Shown piece by piece: positions 24,335 to 31,395 of a stretch of DNA of 64,000 nucleotides (within the stretch, counting starts at the first letter, position 1; every line of letters begins with the position of its first letter). The translations under genes and the position numbers were made by a program. Origin of the DNA: Pseudomonas fluorescens HK44. GTDB lineage: Bacteria > Pseudomonadota > Gammaproteobacteria > Pseudomonadales > Pseudomonadaceae. The DNA is taken from NCBI RefSeq assembly GCF_000217955.3, contig NZ_AFOY02000029.1, positions 52,776 through 116,775 of the forward strand. Reading direction: 5' to 3'. A model generated the notes under the pieces. That model was not told where the DNA came from and made no database searches. It saw only the letters and a list, made by a program, of their open reading frames with translations.

Positions 24335-24437
24335 CTCCTTCGCGATGTGCCTGGGCGGTTGCCGCCGCTGGTTCCAGGCTGTCTTAGCGGTATTGCTTCG
24401 ACATAGAAATTATCGCAAAAGATCGTTACCAAGTCAA
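24335..24437 (-). promoter_or_regulatory. Duplicated leader A with sigma-70 promoter
   Basis: On the reverse strand a -35 TTGACT (24437-24432) and -10 GATAAT (24414-24409) are separated by exactly 17 bases. The transcribed leader (24418-24335) is about 80 percent identical to 25551-25468, including the TTGCTTCGAC, CCAGCGGCGGCAACCGCCCA and GCGAAGGAG blocks. It feeds the DUF932 gene. Confidence 0.75.
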
Positions 24438-24473
24438 CTAAAGGTATAATCTAATTGTACTATTTTGTCTGTA

Positions 24474-24500
24474 AAAAAGCCCGGCGCTGGGCCGGGCTCT
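24474..24500 (-). terminator. Intrinsic terminator downstream of ssb
   Basis: On the reverse strand AGCCCGGCCCAGCGCCGGGCT is followed by six T residues, 21 bases past the ssb stop codon. Confidence 0.88.
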
Positions 24501-24520
24501 AGTTGCACAGACCGTCACGT

Positions 24521-25006
24521 CTACTGCAGCAGGCAAGAAAAACGATAGGGGTCCATGAAGGGAATGTCGTCATCCATGGGGTCATATGCGGGCTGCGGTT
24601 GCGGGGCCGGTTGTTGTGGTCGCCGCTGTTGCTGCGCCTGGTTGGTGCCGTCCTGGTTCTGCGGTCTACCCCCCAGCAGCTGCATGGTGCCTTGCATGTC
24701 TACGACAATTTCTGTCGTGTAACGCTTGATACCGTCCTTCTCCCATTCGCGGGTTTGCAGCTTGCCTTCGATGTAGACCTGTGAACCTTTGCGCAGATAC
24801 TCGCCGGCAATCTCGGCCACCTTGCCGAACAGGGATACCCGGTGCCGCTCGGTTTTTTCGACCTTCTGCCCGGTTTGCTTATCTGTCCATTGCTCACTGG
24901 TGGCCAAGCTCAAATTGGTCACGGCGTTACCGTTGGGAAGGTAACGAACCTCGGGATCCTGACCGCAAGTCCCTATTAGAATCACTTTGTTTACGCCACG
25001 GGCCAT
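24521..25006 (-). CDS. ssb: Single-stranded DNA-binding protein with extended C-tail
   Basis: From the ATG at 25006 (AAGGAG upstream) the product is 161 residues: MARGVNKVILIGTCGQDPEV, an OB fold ending near residue 110, a Gln/Pro-rich linker, then DDDIPF. In most SSBs DDDIPF is the very C-terminus and binds partner proteins; here eleven residues (MDPYRFSCLLQ) follow. The extension is read directly from the sequence. Plasmid SSBs are made early in the recipient to coat the entering strand and damp SOS. The next gene upstream overlaps nothing and ends 51 bases away. Confidence 0.93.
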   Translation of the reverse strand: MARGVNKVILIGTCGQDPEVRYLPNGNAVTNLSLATSEQWTDKQTGQKVEKTERHRVSLFGKVAEIAGEYLRKGSQVYIEGKLQTREWEKDGIKRYTTEIVVDMQGTMQLLGGRPQNQDGTNQAQQQRRPQQPAPQPQPAYDPMDDDIPFMDPYRFSCLLQ

Positions 25007-25056
25007 GATGGAAACTCCTTTTAGATGCCCCGGCGTACAGGGGCGGCGGGGTGGTT

Positions 25057-25461
25057 TTAGTATGCGTCGCCTTCGAAGCAACCGCACGGGCACGTCTGTT
25101 CATCAAGGCCGTGTTGGCAATAGCCGTTCTCGGCGTCCTCCTGTTCGCGTGCGGCATTTTCGCTTGCATTCATGTAGCCATATTCGCGGGCATACACGAA
25201 AACTTCCGCGAACTCGGGGGCTGTTTCGTCTGTGCCGAACTCGGCCTCGACACCCGCGCAAAAGAAGTTATGCACGACAGTTTCGTACGTCGAACCACGC
25301 TTGCAAGCGTCAGAGAAGATCGCGTCGAACTTGGCTTTCATGTCGTCGATATTGGAAGTCATCGGCTTAGAAATACCTTTGGCAAAAGCCAGGAAGTCAT
25401 CAGTGGTCAGCCAGTTGTGAAAGATCGGGGCGGTGGTTTGAAACTGGGTATGAGTGTTCAT
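25057..25461 (-). CDS. Hypothetical plasmid protein with Cys-rich C-terminus
   Basis: The 134 residues start MNTHTQFQTTAPIFHNWLTT and end with a compact Cys/His motif CQHGLDEQTCPCGCFEG that could bind zinc. The body is acidic and helical. No family is recognised. It uses a leader nearly the same as that of the DUF932 gene and is likely co-regulated with it, with ssb downstream in the same operon. Confidence 0.65.
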   Translation of the reverse strand: MNTHTQFQTTAPIFHNWLTTDDFLAFAKGISKPMTSNIDDMKAKFDAIFSDACKRGSTYETVVHNFFCAGVEAEFGTDETAPEFAEVFVYAREYGYMNASENAAREQEDAENGYCQHGLDEQTCPCGCFEGDAY

Positions 25462-25467
25462 TGAAAG

Positions 25468-25570
25468 CTCCTTCGCGATTTGCCTGGGCGGTTGCCGCCG
25501 CTGGTTCCAAGCTGCCGAAGCAGGATTGCTTCGACGGAGAAATTATCTCAACAAACACAAACATAGTAAA
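25468..25570 (-). promoter_or_regulatory. Duplicated leader B with sigma-70 promoter
   Basis: On the reverse strand -35 TTTACT (25570-25565) and -10 GATAAT (25547-25542) are 17 bases apart, the same geometry as leader A. The leader 25551-25468 is a near copy of 24418-24335. It precedes the 134-aa gene and ssb. Confidence 0.72.
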
Positions 25571-25606
25571 CTATAAGTATCATCCAATATGACTATTTAT
25601 TTACTT

Positions 25607-25622
25607 TTTCGCATGCGAGAAT
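25607..25622. promoter_or_regulatory. Palindromic operator-like site TTCGCATGCGAGAA
   Basis: It shares TCGCATGCGAGAA with the 18-bp palindrome at 20551-20568. It lies about 50 bases ahead of the toxin gene and 35 bases from the divergent leader B promoter, where it could influence both. Confidence 0.5.
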
Positions 25623-25670
25623 AGGCCATTCCGCTCGACTATGTGTCATATATATAATACACTTATACCC

Positions 25671-25973
25671 ATGAAAACGATTATCCAAACCGCCACTTAC
25701 ATGACTTGGGAACGCAAACTGCGTGACAAGAAGGCCAAACTGATTATCGCGGCGCGGGTGCTGCGGGTAGCCCACGGGTTGGTCGGTGACGTGCAGCCAG
25801 TAGGTCAAGGCGTCAGTGAGTTGCGAATTCATCATGGCCCCGGTTACCGGGTGTATTTCCAGCAGCGCGGCGATCAGCTGGTCCTATTGCTCTGCGGTGG
25901 GGATAAAAGCAGTCAGGCGCGGGATATAGAAACCGCTAAAACTCTGGCAAGCCAGTGGAGTGCAGACGAATGA
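25671..25973 (+). CDS. RelE/ParE-superfamily toxin (HigB/Gp49-like)
   Basis: From the ATG at 25671 the product is 100 residues: MKTIIQTATYMTWERKLRDK, then ARVLRVAHGLVGDVQPVGQG, VSELRIHHGPGYRVYF and LLLCGGDKSSQ. This is the pattern of the addiction-module killer family of small basic RelE-like toxins. It overlaps its antitoxin by four bases (ATGA), with toxin first as in higBA. The pair would kill or stall plasmid-free segregants. The upstream ATG at 25641 is less likely because the conserved start matches MKTI. Confidence 0.88.
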   Translation: MKTIIQTATYMTWERKLRDKKAKLIIAARVLRVAHGLVGDVQPVGQGVSELRIHHGPGYRVYFQQRGDQLVLLLCGGDKSSQARDIETAKTLASQWSADE

Positions 25974-26266
25974 AAGAACCAATTTACGAATACGATCCAG
26001 CGGAATTACTCACTGACGCGGAATCTATCGCCATCTTTATGGCTGATGCTTTCGAATCGGGGGATGCCTCCTTTATCGCGCAAGCGCTGAGCGTGGTAGC
26101 TCGCGCCAAAGGCATGACCTCAATTGCAGAAGAGGCAGGCGTCACCCGCGCACACCTCTACAATCTGAAAAACGGCAATCCGACATTGAAAACCATGATC
26201 GGCGTGATGCGTGCGGTAGGCCTGGACATGACAGCAAAACAGCACGTCGACCTAGCCAACGGGTAA
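25970..26266 (+). CDS. HTH antitoxin of the HigA-like addiction-module family
   Basis: The 98 residues contain YDPAELLTDAESIAIFMADA, DASFIAQALSVVARAKGM and an HTH IAEEAGVTRAHLYNLKNGNPT, typical of antidotes encoded after Gp49-like toxins. It should bind the toxin and repress the pair's promoter. The start codon overlaps the toxin stop. A hairpin terminator follows. Confidence 0.88.
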   Translation: MKEPIYEYDPAELLTDAESIAIFMADAFESGDASFIAQALSVVARAKGMTSIAEEAGVTRAHLYNLKNGNPTLKTMIGVMRAVGLDMTAKQHVDLANG

Positions 26267-26280
26267 ACGTTGCGCTGACT

Positions 26281-26308
26281 CAAACCCGCCGTTGTGCGGT
26301 TTTTTTCA
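26281..26308 (+). terminator. Terminator after toxin-antitoxin pair
   Basis: AAACCCGC-CGTTGT-GCGGTTT followed by a T-run forms a short hairpin just past the antitoxin stop. Confidence 0.75.
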
Positions 26309-26820
26309 AAATGTCTTGCCGACGCCGCTCTGCCGGGCTGCTCAGAGGCCGAGTGTTGGGCGCGGGAAATAAACGCTTTTCAAAGCAGCAGCCGCAGGCT
26401 GCATCAAAACTCTTGGGACTGGAGCGCGCTGCCGGTGGTGGGTCTGCTCGTCAGCTTCGGAAGGTCGCGGTAAGCCCGGACTATCCAGAGCCTGGCCGCG
26501 TGCAAGGGGTCGTGGAATACCGCAGGCGCGAAGCGACAAGGATATGCCGCGAAAGCCCCTTGTAGGCAAGGCCGGGCGGCGGATAGGCCATTGGGGCGAT
26601 CCGCTACCTTCCGATGATGATGAGCCTACCTGGTGATGCGGAAGGACCGGCAAGCGGAGCGCGCAGGCCGGAGACGTGAGGATCGAAGCCCGAAGGGCCA
26701 AGACCTGGCGCGCTTTTGGCCAAGGCTTGGTTCACGAGAGCCGCCCCCCGAAGGGGGCACGCCTGCAGGTTGTCGTTCCTTCCATCACTTCCCGCTGGCT
26801 GTCGCGTAAAGGCTGGATTA
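26309..26820. other. 512-bp gene-free region containing the second long repeat
   Basis: No gene is supported. It holds the second copy of the long direct repeat (26650-26762) and several GC-rich dyads. The right edge carries the umuD promoter. Confidence 0.5.
26650..26762 (+). repeat. Long direct repeat, copy 2 (113 bp)
   Basis: Nearly identical to 21732-21851, in the same orientation, and ending with the same GCCCCCCGAAGGGGGC hairpin. Together the copies flank a 4.8-kb maintenance block. Confidence 0.75.
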
Positions 26821-26836
26821 CTGTACATGCAAACAG
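26821..26836. promoter_or_regulatory. LexA (SOS) box upstream of umuD
   Basis: CTGTACATGCAAACAG fits CTG-N10-CAG and lies 15 bases before the umuD start, so the operon should be induced by DNA damage. Confidence 0.88.
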
Positions 26837-26850
26837 TATTCCGGTGATTT

Positions 26851-27246
26851 ATGAAAGTCGTAGCAATCCAGCCTCTCTTGGGATCTGGCGTCCCGCTTCA
26901 ACTGTTGTCCTGCACCGCTGCCGGTGGATTTCCCAGCCCAGCGGCTGATTATTACGAACCGCCCATTTCGCTCGACGAACTGTTGAACATTCGCGCACCA
27001 CATATCTGGATCGTGAAAGTCGAAGGCGAGAGCATGCGCGATGCCGGAATTTTCACCGGAACCCGTTTGATCATCGACCGGACAGTGACGGCGTGTTCCG
27101 GACACATTGTGATGGCGTACGTCGACAACCAACCCGTGGTAAAGCGGCTGGCCAAGTCAGCTGCAGGGTGGACACTCGAATCAGCAACCCCGACATACAA
27201 GGCCGTCACTCCCGACGAATACAGTACGAAGTGTTTGGCGTCGTGA
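26851..27246 (+). CDS. rulA: UmuD/RulA-like SOS mutagenesis protein
   Basis: The 131 residues show the self-cleavage site AAGGFPSPAADY near residues 23-34, the catalytic Ser in VEGESMRDAGI and the catalytic Lys in PVVKRLAK. UmuD' forms the accessory part of DNA polymerase V. Plasmid versions (rulA) protect Pseudomonas against UV. A LexA box precedes it. Its partner umuC/rulB follows after 18 bases but is broken, so polymerase V cannot be completed from this locus. Confidence 0.9.
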   Translation: MKVVAIQPLLGSGVPLQLLSCTAAGGFPSPAADYYEPPISLDELLNIRAPHIWIVKVEGESMRDAGIFTGTRLIIDRTVTACSGHIVMAYVDNQPVVKRLAKSAAGWTLESATPTYKAVTPDEYSTKCLAS

Positions 27247-27264
27247 CTTGGAGTCTGTCGCCTC

Positions 27265-27804
27265 ATGAACTTTGAACCCCGGCGACCTGTGTTCAGCCTG
27301 GTCGACGCGAACAAGTTTTACTGCAGCTGCGAGCGCATTTTCCGGCCCGAGCTGAGGGGTAAACCAGTGGTGGTTCTTTCGAACTCGGATGGCTGCATCG
27401 TTGCTTGCACCAATGAGGCCAAGGAGCTTGGTTTGAAGATGGGAGATCCTTATTTCAAGATCCGGGCATTTCTGGAGCGCAACGGTGTTGCAGCGTTCAG
27501 CAGCAATTACACGCTCTACGGCGAGTTATCGCACAGGATGGCAATGGCTACAGCGTCCCTGGTCAGTGCCGTGGAACAGTATTCAATTGATGATGCCCTG
27601 GGTTATGTCCTCTCTCTGAACCTCTATCGACGGCAGCTCACCGTGGCACAACGGGCTTTGATCGCTGCCGAGCTGTCCTCACTGCGCGGGAGTAGCACTA
27701 TCACTGTTGACCTGGAGAAGGCCGCCGGGCAGGAGCTGTGCCTTTGTTGTGGATGTAGCAAAGAGGCTGGAGAATCGGGTGAAGGCAAAAATGCAGGCCC
27801 GTGA
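27265..27804 (+). pseudogene. rulB: Truncated UmuC/RulB fused to a ParB-like scrap
   Basis: The frame begins MNFEPRRPVFSLVDANKFYC, then CERIFRPELRGKPVVVLSN, the palm and fingers start of UmuC. It runs to VEQYSIDD (about residue 112), where catalytic acidic residues would continue. It then changes abruptly to ALGYVLSLNLYRRQLTVAQR, AELSSL, which resembles ParB/methylase-type plasmid or phage proteins. UmuC is normally about 420 residues, so over 70 percent is missing. rulB is a known insertion hotspot for integrase-bearing elements in Pseudomonas, and integrase pieces follow here. Confidence 0.85.
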
Positions 27805-27885
27805 TGCTGAGGAGACGTGAGGGTTGGGATTTTCTGGAAGGGTGATTTCATAGGTTAAAGCCCGAACAGAAAAGGAGTACCCAAC

Positions 27886-28185
27886 ATGCAAACACCTCAG
27901 GACGACACCGTAATGGATTTTGGCCCGAACCTCTTCGGTGGCGAGGGTGGCTCCGCGTCCATCCCTTCCGCTGATGATGCAGATGCTACGAACGAGGCCC
28001 TGGAGGGTGCGGCGAGTGTTTCTCATCAGATGACTGAAGGTTGTATCGAAGAGAAGACAGCCGAGGCCGGCAGCGTCCAGGCTGGTGGTAACAGCGCTCC
28101 CTCGAGCAGCGATGTTGCACCTGGCGTGAACACTCAACAGGCGCCACTCAAACCAAGGCAGGGAAGTCCGAAGTATATGCTGCTT
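27886..28185 (+). CDS. Hypothetical acidic low-complexity protein, 3' end probably cut
   Basis: A good AAAGGAG site precedes MQTPQDDTVMDFGPNLFGGE. The product is acidic, rich in Gly, Ala and Ser, and lacks a clear fold. Its last 15 codons run into the 3' end of the integrase fragment on the other strand, so its true C-terminus is likely lost. No family is recognised. Confidence 0.4.
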
Positions 28186-29104
28186 CAACCTTACTGTTGA
28201 GGGTATGCGCGAGAGCCATTTCGCAAACCTCTCGCTGGTGATCGGTTTCTTCCGCAGCCCACGTCCGAAAAGTAGATCTGAACCCATGCGGTACGACGCC
28301 ATCGACCTGGAGCTGAGCGAGCACCCTGGCCATGGCATTGCCGGGAATGGGGCCTGTTCGCCAGGAGTTGAGAAATATCCACTTGTCATGCTTTCCGACC
28401 TGCTGCCGTAGCACCTCGAGCATTTGCTCGGTAAGGGGTACCCGGTGAGCCTTGCCCGCTTTCATGCGTTCTGCTGGGATGTACCAGATTTTCTCTTCCC
28501 AATCTATTTCCGGCCACTGGGCCCCGCTCACCTCTTGGTTACGGGTCGCAGTCAGAATTGCGAATTCAACAGCACGAGCTGCTGCCCCATCCAGGGAATC
28601 GAGCCTAGCCAACAGCTCGGCAGTGCGTAAAGGTGTCGGAGACGGGAAGGGGACTACCGTATGCGATTGCTTGGGCAAGAGCTTGTCGAGATGACCACGC
28701 CACCGTGCGGGGTTTTCACCTTGCCGAAGCTTCAGTGCCTTCGCTGCATCGAGCACGAGCTCTATGCGATTCCGGACGCGGTCAGCCGTGACGGGGGTCT
28801 TGCTCCAGATCGGCGTCAGCACATCCAGGATATCGTCCGTGTCGACCTCGGCTATCCGAAATCCGCCTATGACAGGGTAGACATGCTTCGTGAGTGAATT
28901 CTGCCATTGCTGGTGATGCTTCTTAGACCAACTCGACGAATGCGTGCGTATGTACCTTTCCGCCGAAGACCGAAACGTGTGGCTCGTTGTCGTTCGTGAG
29001 GCTTTGGCGGCTTTGGCCTTCGCACGCTCAGCGGCTGGATCGACGCCACGGGCGATATCGAGCCGGTACTTGTCAGCCTCCAGCCGTGCGTCTCTGAGGC
29101 TCAA
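28148..29104 (-). pseudogene. P4-type tyrosine integrase, truncated at both ends
   Basis: The frame has SLRDARLEADKYRLDIARGV, ATRNQEVSGAQWPEIDWEEK (first catalytic Arg region), PHGFRSTFRTWAAE (H-x-x-R) and ends near LAHTLNSKVEAAY, before the usual catalytic-Tyr tail continues. Upstream bases still encode LGTFPA of the preceding strand, then stops, so the N-terminal arm domain (about 80 residues) is missing. Such integrases insert islands at tRNA genes; this one is probably dead. It abuts fragments of two other mobile genes on either side. Confidence 0.82.
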
Positions 29105-29124
29105 AGCAGGGAATGTCCCCAGGC

Positions 29125-29326
29125 GCTATCAGGGTTTTCCTGACCCTACTGCCAGCGCCACGGTACGCAAGACATTGCGGGGTATTGAGCGGGTGCACGG
29201 GCGGCCACGGCAAAAAGCCAAAGCCTTACTGTTGGAGGATCTCGAGCTCATCGGAGCGTTCCGGCGCAGCGACCGTGGCAGCCAGGGCGAATTCAACCGG
29301 TCGTCGCAACACTGGATTGTTGGATA
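29125..29326 (+). pseudogene. XerC-like tyrosine recombinase scrap
   Basis: The forward frame reads YQGFPDPTASATVRKTLRGI, ERVHGRPRQKAKALLLEDLE, a core-binding-domain pattern of XerC/D-like recombinases (VRxTxRGIxRxHG..Q..A..L). The catalytic half is absent. Recombinases of this group are reported inside rulB in Pseudomonas, which fits the broken umuC upstream. Confidence 0.6.
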
Positions 29327-29665
29327 GATTTTAGATACTCATTCAGTGCTTCGGCAGGTGTTTTCCAACCGAGTGTTTTCCGGGGTCTCGTGTTCAGCAC
29401 ACGAGCTACGGATTGGATCTCCTGGGCTCCCCATCGAGACAGATCGGTACCTTTCGGGAAGTATTGCCGTAGAAGACCATTCGTATTTTCGTTCGTACCG
29501 CGCTGCTATGGACTATGGGGGTCGGCAAAGAAAACCTTTACTCCGGATTCGATTGTAAATCGAGCGTTATCTGATAGCTCTTTACCTCGATCCCATGTCA
29601 AAGATCGCCACAGTTCGACAGGAAGGTCACTGTTTTCTTCAGTGCGCTGGACATGCTAACAGCCC
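29327..29665 (-). pseudogene. IS30-family transposase C-terminal remnant
   Basis: On the reverse strand ELWRSLTWDRGKELSDNARF, SGVKVFFADPHS and, after a frameshift, GTNENTNGLLRQYFPKGTDL, RVLNTRPRKTLGWKTPAEAL are hallmarks of IS30 transposases (DRGKE, FADPHSPWQRG, NGLLRQYFPKGT). The N-terminal half is missing. An IS30 N-terminal remnant lies at 58583-59125, past nahY. Confidence 0.82.
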
Positions 29666-29731
29666 CGTAGCCAGGTGCAAGCGGGCTGCGTAAGATCACT
29701 GTCGACCGTATTGATCAGCTCGGATTTCTTC

Positions 29732-30634
29732 TCAATCAGAAAACAGGTCGAACATCAGTTGCCGCAACCAGATATTGGCGAGGTCCTGGTGGTATTTCGC
29801 ATGCCAGAACATGTTGATGGCGATTTCCGGCAAGGCGACTGGGTGCGGCAAGACGCTCAGACCGAAGGGCTCTACGCAGCAGTCGGCGAAACGTATCGGC
29901 ACAGTGGCGAGCAGCTCGGTGCGCTGGAGTATGTGGCCAACGGCGACGAAGTGCGGCACCTCCAGGCGGATGTCGCGCCGGATGCCGGCCTTCGTCAAGT
30001 ATGTGTCCACCTCGCCGTGGCCTGTGCCAGCGGCGATGACACGCACGTGGCCATAGGAACAGAAGCGCTCAAGAGTCAGGGGTTCGCGGGTGGCCGGATG
30101 GTCCTTGCGACACAGGCACACGTAGTGATTGTGGAGCAGCCGGCGCTGGAAGAAGCCAGTCTGCAGGTTGGGCAGCAGGCCCACGGCTAGGTCCACTGTG
30201 CCGTTCTGCAAGGCTTGCATCAGGCTCATCGAACTGTCGCGCACGGTGCTGATCGCGCAATTGGGGGCTTGAAGAGTAATCGCATCCATCAGCCGCGGCA
30301 TGAAGTAGATCTCGCCGATGTCGGTCATGGCCAGGGTGAAAGTACGCTCGCTGGTCAGCGGATCGAAGCGCTCATGGTGCTGCAGGGCTTCGCGCAGGGC
30401 GTGCATGGCCAAGGCGACGGGCTCGGCCAAGTTCGCGGCGTAGGGTGTGGGTTCCATACCCTGGTAGGTGCGCACGAAAAGTTGGTCCTGTAGCGCTGTG
30501 CGCAGGCGTTTCAGCGCATTGCTGACAGCAGGCTGGGTCAGGCCCAGGTTCTCGGCAACGATAGAGACGCGTCTGCAGACCAGCAGCTCGTTGAACACCA
30601 CCAGCAGGTTTAAATCCAGATCACGCAGTTCCAT
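29732..30634 (-). CDS. nahR: LysR-family salicylate-responsive activator NahR
   Basis: The 300 residues start MELRDLDLNLLVVFNELLVC with the HTH RRVSIVAENLGLTQPAVSNA, and match NahR of NAH7 almost throughout (TFTLAMTDIGEIYFMPRLMD, STVRDSSMSLMQALQNGTVD). NahR binds upstream of the nah and sal promoters and activates them when salicylate is present. It is divergent from nahG, with the sal promoter between. Here it is also the sensor of the lux reporter. A few positions differ from the NAH7 protein as I recall it, but no key residue is obviously lost. Confidence 0.96.
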   Translation of the reverse strand: MELRDLDLNLLVVFNELLVCRRVSIVAENLGLTQPAVSNALKRLRTALQDQLFVRTYQGMEPTPYAANLAEPVALAMHALREALQHHERFDPLTSERTFTLAMTDIGEIYFMPRLMDAITLQAPNCAISTVRDSSMSLMQALQNGTVDLAVGLLPNLQTGFFQRRLLHNHYVCLCRKDHPATREPLTLERFCSYGHVRVIAAGTGHGEVDTYLTKAGIRRDIRLEVPHFVAVGHILQRTELLATVPIRFADCCVEPFGLSVLPHPVALPEIAINMFWHAKYHQDLANIWLRQLMFDLFSD

Positions 30635-30785
30635 GGAGCCTCGCTCGGGTTATGCCGGCGTCCCGCCTGGCAGGCAGCAATATTCACGCTTATAATATAT
30701 TGTATAGTGGTCGGTGTCTTTATCAATATTCTTTACTCCGTTATGGTTATTAACAGTCAACTGTAAAACCATCATGAGTACCAGC
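30635..30785 (+). promoter_or_regulatory. NahR-activated salicylate (sal) promoter region
   Basis: The nahR-nahG gap contains TATTCACGCTTATAATAT (30681-30698), close to the NahR consensus ATTCACGCT-N2-ATGAT. The rest is AT-rich up to the ATG of nahG. NahR with salicylate should start transcription here, through nahG' into the lux genes. The nahR promoter runs the other way from the same region. Confidence 0.82.
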
Positions 30786-31142
30786 ATGAAAAACAATAAA
30801 CCTGGCTTGCGCATCGGTATCATCGGCGGCGGGATTTCCGGCGTTGCCTTGGCTCTGGAGCTCTGTCGCTACTCCCATCTCCAAGTACAGCTGTTCGAGT
30901 GCGCGCCGGCTTTTGGTGAGGTCGGTGCAGGAGTTTCCTTTGGCCCCAACGCGGTGCGCGCCATTGTCGGCCTAGGCTTGGGCGAGGCCTACTTGCAGGT
31001 CGCCGACCGTACCTCGGAGCCCTGGGAGGACGTGTGGTTCGAGTGGCGGCGCGGCAGGGATGCCAGCTATCTGGGAGCGACCATCGCTCCGGGCGTGGGC
31101 CAGTCCTCGGTACACCGGGCGGATTTCCTCGATGCCCTAGTA
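30786..31142 (+). pseudogene. nahG: Salicylate hydroxylase NahG, 5' part (codons 1-119), split by the lux transposon
   Basis: It opens MKNNKPGLRIGIIGGGISGV with the FAD-binding GxGxxG, then VGAGVSFGPNAVRAIVGLGL and QSSVHRADFLDALV. NahG is an FAD/NADH monooxygenase turning salicylate to catechol. The final codons CTA GTA include the 5-bp duplication TAGTA. The remaining 315 codons start at 47589. Joining the two parts with one TAGTA copy gives a 434-residue enzyme, the normal size. Another in-frame ATG is at 30774. The split abolishes function, so salicylate accumulates. Confidence 0.96.
31138..31142. repeat. Target-site duplication TAGTA, left copy
   Basis: TAGTA precedes the transposon terminus at 31143 and is repeated at 47584-47588 just past the other terminus. 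Confidence 0.95.
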
Positions 31143-31180
31143 GGGGGAACCGCAGAATTCGGAAAAAATCGTACGCTAAG
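31143..31180 (+). repeat. Left 38-bp terminal inverted repeat (Tn1721 type)
   Basis: Starts GGGGGAACCGCAGAATTC and ends CGTACGCTAAG. It differs from the right copy at three positions (5-7). Confidence 0.92.
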
Positions 31181-31197
31181 CTAACGGTGTTCTCGTG

Positions 31198-31210
31198 CGG
31201 GATCCCGAAC
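31198..31210. other. Cloning scar: 10-mer BamHI linker joined to an HpaI half-site
   Basis: CGGGATCCCG (31198-31207) is the classical synthetic BamHI linker. The next bases AAC are half of GTTAAC, and the following sequence is IS50 read from its HpaI site near position 186. This is a man-made junction between Tn1721 and Tn5 DNA. Confidence 0.85.
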
Positions 31211-31395
31211 CAAGCGGGCAGTACGGCGAGGATCACCCAGCGCCGCCGAAGAGAACACAGATTTAGCCCAGTCGGCCGCACGATGAAGAGCAGAAGTTAT
31301 CATGAACGTTACCATGTTAGGAGGTCACATGGAAGATCAGATCCTGGAAAACGGGAAAGGTTCCGTTCAGGACGCTACTTGTGTATAAGAGTCAG
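31208..31395 (-). mobile_element. IS50/Tn5 outer-end fragment (188 bp) with truncated transposase start
   Basis: Bases 31377-31395 are ACTTGTGTATAAGAGTCAG, the exact 19-bp Tn5 outer end, with its tip facing luxI. Reading leftward gives the IS50 leader and the transposase start at 31303 (MITSALHRAADWAKSVFSSA), cut after 32 codons at the HpaI half-site. So a Tn5 insertion in luxI was used to strip the native lux promoter and luxR. The end alone cannot transpose without a partner end and transposase. Confidence 0.93.

Noticed and set aside
25671..26266. A new type of defence system
   Set aside because: Sequence motifs and the ATGA overlap fit the known RelE-like toxin and HigA-like antitoxin family.
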